A stretch of 5,131 nt of DNA from NCBI GenBank assembly GCA_001805165.1, contig MHEI01000024.1, forward strand, positions 2,223-7,353, in the 5' to 3' direction. This stretch comes from Nitrospirae bacterium RBG_16_43_11 (GTDB lineage: Bacteria; Nitrospirota; 9FT-COMBO-42-15; HDB-SIOI813). The translations under genes and the position numbers were made by a program. Under the pieces are notes generated by a model that had not been told where the DNA came from, did not search any database, and saw only the letters and a program-made list of their open reading frames with translations. Of the stretch, positions 1-5,131 are shown piece by piece (the first letter of the stretch is position 1; every line of letters begins with the position of its first letter).

Positions 1-1452
1 TGACTTTGCCTTCTTATCGCCGGCAGCGAATCTGTTTGCCTGCAACGATAACAAGTGCTGCAGGGACTTTATCATCTGTTTTTTCAGCTCCCTGCGGACA
101 TTCCACAACTCTTCATCAGGTATATCGTAAACCTTATTCCATACAGTGGGTTCAAGAAGCCGCTCCTGCCAGTCTGTCCCTACATATTTGTCAAAAAGAC
201 TCCTGATTTCCGGGGCAAGCCATGTCATTGTATGGACACCATTGGTTATATGTCCAATTGGTATCTCACCAAGCGGGACTCCGTACCAGACGTCGTTCCA
301 GATAGTCCTCGATACTTGTCCGTGCAGCTTGCTAACTCCATTACTCTGAGCTGAGAAATGAAATGCAAGGATTGTAAGGCTGAAGAGATCAGAACCACCG
401 CCCATCGGGCGAAGCCCGAAACGCATAAACTCATGTGATTTAACATTGAACTTCTCGATGTACTTCTTGAAATATTTCTCTATGAGCATGAGAGAGAAGG
501 CATCGTTTCCAGCAGGGACCGGTGTATGTGTCGTAAAGACTGTGTTACCCTTAACGGCTTCAATGGCCTCTGCATATGTCACCCCTTCCTCCCTTGTCAG
601 TCGAAGCACCCTTTCAAGGCCAAGGAAAACTGAGTGTCCCTCATTCATGTGCCATACATTCGGACGCATCCCCATCGCTTCAAGCGCCCTTACACCACCG
701 ATGCCGAGCAATATCTCCTGGGACATTCTGACTTCATGGTCTCCACCGTATAGATTGTAGGTCAATCTCCTGTCATCCGGGCTATTCTCTTCTAAATCCG
801 AATCCAGTAAAAAAAGGACTATTCTTCCGACTTCAACCTTCCATATCCTCGCCCTGCATATCCTTCCGGGCAGCTCAACGCTGATGATGATATCATTGCC
901 GGCTGAACTCTTTACAGGTCTGACAGGCATGTCTGTGAAGTCATAACTTATATAGACCGCCTCTTGTTCACCTCTTTTATTAATCTGCTGTATGAAATAT
1001 CCCTGCCTGTAGAGCAGGCCGACTGCTACGAAGGGAAGCCCAAGATCACTTGCAGCCTTGCAGTGGTCTCCGGCAAGAACTCCTAACCCTCCGGAATATA
1101 TAGGCAAGGATTCATGAAGGCCGAATTCTGCTGAGAAATATGCAATAAGCATTTTATTGTGGTCGGGATATGTCCTTGTAAACCATGTATCCTTAGGATT
1201 ACAGTAAGCATCAAATTCTGTAATTATTTTCCTGAAGAGGATAAGAACGTCTTCCTTTGAAACAGCTTCTGATAGCGCCTCCCTGCTGAGCCGTTTTAAA
1301 AATGTAACAGGATTTCTTTCAACCTCTTTCCATAGCTTTTTGTCAATGGCTTCGAACAGGTCCTGCGCATGTGGATTCCATGACCACCACAGGTTATAGG
1401 CAAGCCTGTTCAGTCTATTAAAAATTGTTACAGGTGTTTCAGTAACTGCCAT
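1..1452 (-). CDS. glgP: Alpha-glucan (glycogen/maltodextrin) phosphorylase, N-terminal part, runs off the left edge
   Basis: A minus-strand frame is open from the ATG at 1452-1450 to base 1, giving 484 codons with no stop; the 3' end lies outside the window. The family releases glucose-1-phosphate from alpha-1,4-glucans in the cytoplasm using a PLP cofactor. Residues about 8-115 resemble the DUF3417 N-terminal domain of TIGR02094-type phosphorylases (NRLAYNLWWSWNPHAQDLF). Then come YFSAEFGLHESLPIYSGGLG (105-124), LAGDHCKAASDLGLP (126-140), WHMNEGHSVFLGLERV (267-282), TTHTPVPAGNDAF (307-319) and HITNGVHTMTW (401-411), all typical of this family. The catalytic C-terminal half, including the PLP lysine, is not visible, so activity cannot be judged. 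The start is supported by a strong GGGAGGT ribosome site nine bases upstream. It follows nfo by 27 bp on the same strand and is probably co-transcribed. Substrate preference (glycogen or maltodextrin) cannot be told from this part. Confidence 0.93.
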   Translation of the reverse strand, partial: MAVTETPVTIFNRLNRLAYNLWWSWNPHAQDLFEAIDKKLWKEVERNPVTFLKRLSREALSEAVSKEDVLILFRKIITEFDAYCNPKDTWFTRTYPDHNKMLIAYFSAEFGLHESLPIYSGGLGVLAGDHCKAASDLGLPFVAVGLLYRQGYFIQQINKRGEQEAVYISYDFTDMPVRPVKSSAGNDIIISVELPGRICRARIWKVEVGRIVLFLLDSDLEENSPDDRRLTYNLYGGDHEVRMSQEILLGIGGVRALEAMGMRPNVWHMNEGHSVFLGLERVLRLTREEGVTYAEAIEAVKGNTVFTTHTPVPAGNDAFSLMLIEKYFKKYIEKFNVKSHEFMRFGLRPMGGGSDLFSLTILAFHFSAQSNGVSKLHGQVSRTIWNDVWYGVPLGEIPIGHITNGVHTMTWLAPEIRSLFDKYVGTDWQERLLEPTVWNKVYDIPDEELWNVRRELKKQMIKSLQHLLSLQANRFAAGDKKAKS

Positions 1453-1461
1453 ATAATAGGT

Positions 1462-1468
1462 ACCTCCC
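1462..1468 (-). promoter_or_regulatory. Shine-Dalgarno site of the phosphorylase gene
   Basis: On the minus strand GGGAGGT lies nine bases before the ATG at 1452-1450, inside the 27-bp gap after the nfo stop. It fixes the start of the phosphorylase gene. It contrasts with nfo and feoB, which have no such site. Confidence 0.85.
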
Positions 1469-1479
1469 GGTTGAAGACA

Positions 1480-2328
1480 TTATATCACAATCATCTTCCG
1501 TAAACACGTCAGATTAAGCTTATCTTCCATCATCTCTTTACCCTTGGGTGTTTCAATAATCCTTGCAACATTATAGAATCTTTTATCATTCATTATAAAA
1601 CGAAAGCCTTCTTTTCCAATGCATCCCTTACCTATATGTTCATGCCTGTCAACACGGCTGTCCAGCCCCTTCTTTGAGTCATTTAAATGGATGCATACCA
1701 GCCTGTCAAGTCCGACAAGCTTATTAAATTCATTTATCACCTTCTCATATCCCTCTGCTGTACTGATATCATATCCTGCGGCAAATATATGGCAGGTGTC
1801 AATGCATGTCTTTATTCTATCTGTATATTTCACTCCGGCGATTATCCTGTTTAAGTGTTCGAACCTGTAGCCGATGTTGGTTCCCTGACCTGCTGTTGTT
1901 TCTAAGGCGATATCTACACCCCATCCGTCAGTTTTGACACATATTATATCGAGCGAGTTTATTATATTCTTTATCCCTTCATCTTCTCCTATTTCGAGAT
2001 GAGCTCCCGGGTGAATGACAATATACGGAATTTCGAGTATCCTGCACCGGTCCATCTCACCGATTAAGGCATTCGCCGATTTTTCTCTGAGTTCGGAGTT
2101 ACCTGAAGCAAGGTTTATGAGATAAGAATCATGTGCGATTATCAGCTTTATACTACTTTCATTCCGTAAAGTCTTGAACCTGACGACCTCATCATCTGTG
2201 AGTGGTTTACTGTGCCATTGATTTGAGTTTTTTGTAAACAACTGAATTGCTGTACAGGATAAGAAGGTTCCTCTTTCGATTGCCTTATCCATACCACCGG
2301 CGATTGAAACGTGAGCACCAAGGAGCAT
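1480..2328 (-). CDS. nfo: Endonuclease IV (AP endonuclease, Nfo family)
   Basis: This 282-residue protein matches the usual family length (E. coli Nfo is 285). Endonuclease IV cuts the DNA backbone 5' to abasic sites and removes blocked 3' ends in base-excision repair, using three metal ions, usually zinc. The N-terminus LLGAHVSIAGGM is canonical. All nine expected metal ligands can be placed by analogy to the E. coli enzyme: H66, H106, E143, D177, H180, H214, D227, H229 and E259. They sit in the signatures ALETTAGQG (141-149), IDTCHIFAAGYD (176-187) and HLNDSKKGLDSRVDRHEHIG (214-233). The fold is a TIM barrel and no signal peptide is present, so the enzyme is cytoplasmic. An in-frame TAA at 2337-2335 with no start codon in between makes the ATG at 2328-2326 the only reasonable start. 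No Shine-Dalgarno site precedes it. The gene is first in a leftward unit with the phosphorylase and is divergent from feoB. It appears intact. Confidence 0.97.
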   Translation of the reverse strand: MLLGAHVSIAGGMDKAIERGTFLSCTAIQLFTKNSNQWHSKPLTDDEVVRFKTLRNESSIKLIIAHDSYLINLASGNSELREKSANALIGEMDRCRILEIPYIVIHPGAHLEIGEDEGIKNIINSLDIICVKTDGWGVDIALETTAGQGTNIGYRFEHLNRIIAGVKYTDRIKTCIDTCHIFAAGYDISTAEGYEKVINEFNKLVGLDRLVCIHLNDSKKGLDSRVDRHEHIGKGCIGKEGFRFIMNDKRFYNVARIIETPKGKEMMEDKLNLTCLRKMIVI

Positions 2329-2333
2329 GTTTG

Positions 2334-2339
2334 ATTATA
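2334..2339 (-). promoter_or_regulatory. Candidate -10 box for a leaderless nfo transcript
   Basis: On the minus strand a perfect TATAAT ends five bases before the nfo ATG (TATAATCAAACATG). A -10 box at this place would start transcription at or within a base or so of the A of the ATG, giving an mRNA with almost no leader. That agrees with the missing Shine-Dalgarno site. No good -35 hexamer is seen at 15-18 bp spacing (the sequence there reads about GCAGTT or AGCAGT), and the region is AT-rich, so the match could be chance. Confidence 0.35.
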
Positions 2340-2388
2340 ACTTATATTGGATGAAAACTGCTATATATTCAACTGCGTTAATCAAGTA

Positions 2389-2418
2389 TTGACTTTATCC
2401 TTATAATTTTATTATAGT
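2389..2418 (+). promoter_or_regulatory. Predicted sigma70-type promoter of the feoB operon
   Basis: TTGACT (2389-2394, five of six consensus bases) and TATAGT (2413-2418, five of six) are separated by 18 bp. Transcription would start near 2425, leaving a leader of about 40 bases before the feoB ATG. The candidate Fur operator lies at roughly +9 to +23 from that point. A second perfect TATAAT at 2402-2407 has no matching -35 box. The call rests on consensus matching alone. Confidence 0.6.
2402..2416. repeat. Short inverted repeat overlapping the feoB -10 region
   Basis: TATAAT and ATTATA form perfect six-base arms around TTT. The element ends inside the predicted -10 box of the feoB promoter. 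It could be a weak operator for a dimeric regulator or simply a product of AT-rich sequence. It is too weak to act as a terminator hairpin. Confidence 0.3.
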
Positions 2419-2432
2419 AATAACAATGAAAT

Positions 2433-2447
2433 TGATAACCATTTTCA
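2433..2447. promoter_or_regulatory. Fur-box-like operator upstream of feoB
   Basis: TGATAACCATTTTCA matches the Fur 7-1-7 consensus TGATAATNATTATCA at 12 of the 14 defined positions. It is extended to ATTGA...TCAAT arms over 2431-2449. It lies 19 bases before the feoB ATG and just after the predicted transcription start, where a bound repressor would block transcription. Repression by Fe-loaded Fur when iron is plentiful is the usual logic for feoB. No fur gene is in the window; the nearest regulator is the DtxR-type protein encoded after feoB, whose family normally recognises a different operator sequence. Confidence 0.72.
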
Positions 2448-2466
2448 ATATCTCGAATTATAATTT

Positions 2467-4434
2467 ATGCATGAGCACTCGTTAGAGGATACAAAAAACG
2501 GAAATAGGGTTGCCATTGTTGGTAATCCTAATGTTGGGAAGAGTGTCATTTTTGGCCTCCTGACCGGCAGATATGCTACTGTCTCGAACTACCCGGGGAC
2601 TACGGTTACGCTAACGTCGGGGTCATGCAAGGCTGGTGGTGAAGATCTTTGGGTGACTGATACCCCCGGAGTAAATACCCTCATTCCCATGTCTGAGGAT
2701 GAGGTTGTTACAAGGGATATTCTCCTGAATCAGGCCATAAAGCTTGTTGTTCAGGTTGCAGATGCCAAGAATCCCAGCCGCGGTCTTCAGATAAGCTTAC
2801 AACTGGCAGAGATGGGACTTCCATTCATGCTCGTCCTCAATATGTGGGATGAAGCAAACAGCCGTGGTATTGATATAAATGTAAAAAAACTTTCAGACGC
2901 AATAGGGACTACAGTTATACCAACCATCGGTGTCCAAAGAAAGGGGATTAAAGAACTGCGCGAATCCCTCACAGAAGAGAGATATTCTTCTCTTAGCATC
3001 AGTTATGGGAATCTTATTGAGGATGGTATAAAGAAGCTTGAGGCAATCCTGCCCCAATCGCGGATCTCGAGACGTTCTATTGCACTGATGCTGCTGGCTG
3101 GTGATGCAAGTCTGAAACCGTGGCTTAACAAGAATGTCAGCCCATCGGATGTCACTACGATTGATGCAATCCGGCGGGACCTGCAAAATAAGTTTTATGA
3201 ACCCCTCGGATATGTAATTAATCAAATAAGGTTAAAAAAGGCAGAGAAGATTGTTGAGGGTGTACTTTCAAGGCATCAGAAAAGTGGATCCAATGTGACA
3301 GTCCACATCGGGAAATGGGCCATGCATCCTGTATGGGGCATTCCCGTACTTCTGGCAGCCTTGTTCCTTATGTATGAGTTTGTAGGTGTTTTGGGCGCCC
3401 AGGTACTTGTCGGGTTGCTCGAGGAAGGGTTATTTGGTAATTACATAAATCCTTATATGACATTTATCGCAGAGAGGTTTATCCCGGATTTATTTTTCAG
3501 GGACCTGTTTGTCGGTGAATACGGAATCATTACAATGGCGCTTACTTATTCCATAGCACTCATACTTCCCATAGTAGGGACCTTCTTCATCGCATTTGGC
3601 ATACTTGAGGATTCAGGATACCTTCCAAGGCTTGCCATTATGGTACATAAGATATTCAAGCTTATGGGACTGCATGGGAAGGCAGTCCTGCCGATGGTGC
3701 TTGGACTCGGCTGCGATACAATGGCTACATTTACTGCGAGGGTTATGGAAACCAGGAAAGAGAGGGTGATTGTAACACTCCTCCTTGCCCTTGGTGTCCC
3801 ATGCTCTGCGCAGCTTGGCGTAATCCTGGGGATGCTTGGCGGTGTTTCTTTGACAGCAACACTTGTCTGGGCATTCTCAGTAATACTGGTAATCTTCTTA
3901 GTAGGGTATTTGTCCTCAAAGGTATTAAAGGGGGAAAGTTCTGATTTTGTGTTCGATATACCTCCGCTCCGGATACCTGTATTATCGAATATCGTTTTTA
4001 AGACCCTTTCAAGAACAGAGTGGTATTTAAAAGAGGCCGTACCTCTTTTCATAGTGGGGACGCTGATATTATTCACTCTTGACAAGATTGGAGGACTTGA
4101 GGTTATTGAGAGAATAGCAAGTCCTGTAGTCGTCAGCTTTCTGGGGTTGCCCGCTAAGGCGACGGAGGCATTCCTGATCGGGTTTCTGAGGCGGGACTAT
4201 GGCGCTGCCGGCCTCTTTGCCCTTGCTCAGAATGGACAGCTTAATCCAAATCAGGTCGTTATCAGTCTCGTTACTATTACCCTGTTTGTCCCGTGTGTAG
4301 CAAACCTGCTCGTTATGATAAAAGAGCGCGGGCTTAGAACAGCTTTGGCTATGGTGGCATTTATATTTCCCTTTGCATTTTTTGTAGGAGGGGTGCTAAA
4401 CTTTGGCTTTAATTTACTTGGCATTAAATTATAA
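2467..4434 (+). CDS. feoB: Ferrous iron transport protein B (FeoB), GCDTMA-type subfamily
   Basis: This 655-residue inner-membrane Fe(II) importer has an N-terminal G-protein domain and is short for FeoB (often 700-780). GTPase motifs are G1 GNPNVGKS (19-26), G2 YPGTT (42-46), G3 DTPG (65-68), G4 NMWD (125-128) and a G5-like stretch near 151-156. A helical GDI-like region follows at about 170-265 (RRSIALMLLAGD, 202-213). The membrane part starts near residue 288, with hydrophobic segments around 288-310, 353-380, 433-458, 463-483, 523-540, 596-617 and 625-652. Three cysteines expected near the pore are kept: C416 (GLGCDTMA), C446 (PCSAQLG) and C610 (VPCVAN). The gates differ from classical FeoB: GCDTMA replaces GCNVPA, SAQLG replaces SARLP, and FLRRDYGAAG (574-583) replaces the usual KE-containing motif. 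An in-frame TAA at 2461-2463 fixes the ATG at 2467, although no Shine-Dalgarno site is visible. Tandem TAA codons end the gene, 12 bases before the regulator gene. Confidence 0.94.
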   Translation: MHEHSLEDTKNGNRVAIVGNPNVGKSVIFGLLTGRYATVSNYPGTTVTLTSGSCKAGGEDLWVTDTPGVNTLIPMSEDEVVTRDILLNQAIKLVVQVADAKNPSRGLQISLQLAEMGLPFMLVLNMWDEANSRGIDINVKKLSDAIGTTVIPTIGVQRKGIKELRESLTEERYSSLSISYGNLIEDGIKKLEAILPQSRISRRSIALMLLAGDASLKPWLNKNVSPSDVTTIDAIRRDLQNKFYEPLGYVINQIRLKKAEKIVEGVLSRHQKSGSNVTVHIGKWAMHPVWGIPVLLAALFLMYEFVGVLGAQVLVGLLEEGLFGNYINPYMTFIAERFIPDLFFRDLFVGEYGIITMALTYSIALILPIVGTFFIAFGILEDSGYLPRLAIMVHKIFKLMGLHGKAVLPMVLGLGCDTMATFTARVMETRKERVIVTLLLALGVPCSAQLGVILGMLGGVSLTATLVWAFSVILVIFLVGYLSSKVLKGESSDFVFDIPPLRIPVLSNIVFKTLSRTEWYLKEAVPLFIVGTLILFTLDKIGGLEVIERIASPVVVSFLGLPAKATEAFLIGFLRRDYGAAGLFALAQNGQLNPNQVVISLVTITLFVPCVANLLVMIKERGLRTALAMVAFIFPFAFFVGGVLNFGFNLLGIKL

Positions 4435-4435
4435 T

Positions 4436-4440
4436 AAAGG
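4436..4440 (+). promoter_or_regulatory. Shine-Dalgarno site of the DtxR-family gene
   Basis: AAAGG lies between the tandem feoB stop codons and the regulator start, six bases before the ATG at 4447 and nine before the adjacent ATG at 4450. It supports translation of the regulator from a shared feoB transcript. It does not clearly decide between the two neighbouring ATGs. Confidence 0.65.
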
Positions 4441-4446
4441 CGAAGA

Positions 4447-5131
4447 ATGATGGACTATCACAGATCGAGGGATCAGTTTGAAGAGGACCGGATAGATGAG
4501 GTGCTCGAACTGATCTGGATATTGAGAGAAGAGGGTGAATCTCATATAGAAGATGTCAGGAAAAGATCTGAAGACCCCAATGTTTCGCAGGTGTTATATA
4601 TTGTTGAATCAGAAGGACTCGTTTCCACGGATAATGGCCGTATTTCCTTCGATCAGCAGGGGGAAAAACGTGCAGAAAATGTTATCAGGAGGCACAGGCT
4701 TGCAGAACGGTTGCTGTCTGAAGTCTTTGAGATAGAAGAGAAGCAGGTTGAAGACCATGCGTGCGAACTGGAACATACCCATGTCCTGAGTGAAGTTGTT
4801 GTAGACAGCATCTGCACCTTCCTGGGACACCCTCCGACATGTCCGCATGGAAAGGCTATCCCAAGGGGAGAGTGTTGTAAAAGGTTTTCTAATGAATTAA
4901 AGCCTCTTGTTGTGCCTCTGACTGAACTTCATATAGGAGATGAGGCGAGGATTGTGTTTATCTCATCAAAGTATCATGCAAGGCTTGACCGTTTAAGCTC
5001 TCTCGGTATTGTTCCCGGTGGTATTTTACACCTCCATCAGAAACAGCCGACTTATTTGATAAAGATTGGGGAGACAGAATTAGCGCTTGACAGAGAACTT
5101 GCCAAAGAGATATTTGCTAAAAAGATGCAGC
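4447..5131 (+). CDS. DtxR/MntR-family metal-dependent transcriptional regulator with C-terminal FeoA-like domain, open at the right edge
   Basis: 228 codons are open from the ATG at 4447 to the window end with no stop. Residues about 14-78 form a winged helix-turn-helix ending in a short wing (GLVSTDNGRISFDQQG). Residues about 79-140 form the metal-binding dimerisation domain: RRHRLAERLL (81-90), then the C-x-x-E-H motif at C106, E109 and H110, and CPHGKAIP (132-139). From about 152 to 226 the sequence reads as a FeoA/SH3-like domain: PLTELHIGDEARI (157-169), LSSLGIVPGG (183-192) and ELALDRELAKEI (211-222). Family members bind DNA when loaded with Fe(II) or Mn(II) and control metal homeostasis. 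Its place 12 bases after feoB suggests a sensor of intracellular iron co-expressed with the importer. By hand alignment to DtxR, M10 corresponds to E18 and H98 to E102, so metal preference is uncertain. Extra cysteines C132, C143 and C144 are notable. The second ATG at 4450 is an equally possible start. Confidence 0.9.
   Translation, partial: MMDYHRSRDQFEEDRIDEVLELIWILREEGESHIEDVRKRSEDPNVSQVLYIVESEGLVSTDNGRISFDQQGEKRAENVIRRHRLAERLLSEVFEIEEKQVEDHACELEHTHVLSEVVVDSICTFLGHPPTCPHGKAIPRGECCKRFSNELKPLVVPLTELHIGDEARIVFISSKYHARLDRLSSLGIVPGGILHLHQKQPTYLIKIGETELALDRELAKEIFAKKMQ

Noticed and set aside
446..760. A 104-codon plus-strand open frame, with other small plus-strand frames between 6 and 354.
   Set aside because: They lie wholly opposite the phosphorylase gene, whose translation shows many conserved family motifs. 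The plus-strand products resemble no known family.
1453..1479. A possible terminator between nfo and the phosphorylase gene.
   Set aside because: The 27-bp gap has no GC-rich stem followed by a T-run; it holds only the ribosome site of the next gene.
2402..2407. A perfect TATAAT considered as the main feoB -10 box.
   Set aside because: At 17-bp spacing the upstream hexamer is TAATCA, a poor -35, and TTGACT at 2389 is only seven bases away. TATAGT at 2413 fits TTGACT with normal spacing.
2459..2464. A perfect TATAAT just before the feoB ATG, considered as a leaderless promoter.
   Set aside because: Only two bases separate it from the ATG, so transcription would start inside the coding sequence. 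The TTGACT/TATAGT pair upstream is better placed.
2329..2466. A possible small RNA or missed feoA gene in the divergent intergenic region.
   Set aside because: The 138 bases are AT-rich, have no plausible open frame of feoA size and no stable terminator hairpin. Promoter and operator signals account for what is seen.
3546..4085. A 179-codon minus-strand open frame.
   Set aside because: It is antisense to the membrane domain of feoB; its composition is what the reverse of hydrophobic coding sequence gives, and it has no recognisable domain.
4553..4848. A 60-codon plus-strand frame and a 79-codon minus-strand frame.
   Set aside because: Both overlap the DtxR-family gene, whose frame runs unbroken through the region with conserved metal-site and FeoA-like motifs.

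Overview
The window looks like chromosomal DNA of a free-living, probably Gram-negative and anaerobic or microaerophilic bacterium of moderate GC content. The evidence is a FeoB of the GCDTMA type, a DtxR-type regulator with a FeoA-like tail, and a glycogen phosphorylase of the DUF3417 (TIGR02094) type. This mix fits Nitrospirota or Desulfobacterota-like lineages, but that is inference from family resemblance and not a phylogeny. There are no mobile elements, tRNAs, rRNAs, CRISPR repeats or other signs of recent transfer.

Layout: two divergent transcription units flank one 138-bp AT-rich intergenic region (2329-2466). Leftward (minus strand) runs nfo (endonuclease IV, 2328-1480). After a 27-bp gap comes an alpha-glucan (glycogen) phosphorylase that starts at 1452 and leaves the window at base 1, so only its first 484 codons are present. 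Rightward (plus strand) runs feoB (2467-4434). Twelve bases later comes a DtxR/MntR-family metal-dependent regulator with a C-terminal FeoA-like domain, starting at 4447 and open at the right edge (228 codons seen).

The intergenic region holds a plausible sigma70-type promoter for feoB (TTGACT, 18 bp, TATAGT) and, just downstream, a good match to the Fur 7-1-7 operator (TGATAACCATTTTCA, 2433-2447). The rightward unit is therefore best read as an iron-responsive ferrous-iron uptake operon that encodes its own metal sensor. There is no separate feoA in the window; the only FeoA-like domain is the one fused to the regulator. Neither nfo nor feoB has a recognisable Shine-Dalgarno sequence. In both cases an in-frame TAA lies just upstream of the ATG, so the starts are firm. 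nfo has a perfect TATAAT five bases before its ATG, consistent with a leaderless transcript.

The leftward unit pairs base-excision DNA repair with glycogen breakdown. The close spacing suggests co-transcription, but no functional link is obvious. I found no wholly new system. The most interesting points are the regulator's mixed metal-site residues and cysteine motif, the divergent FeoB gate motifs, and the iron-control region.
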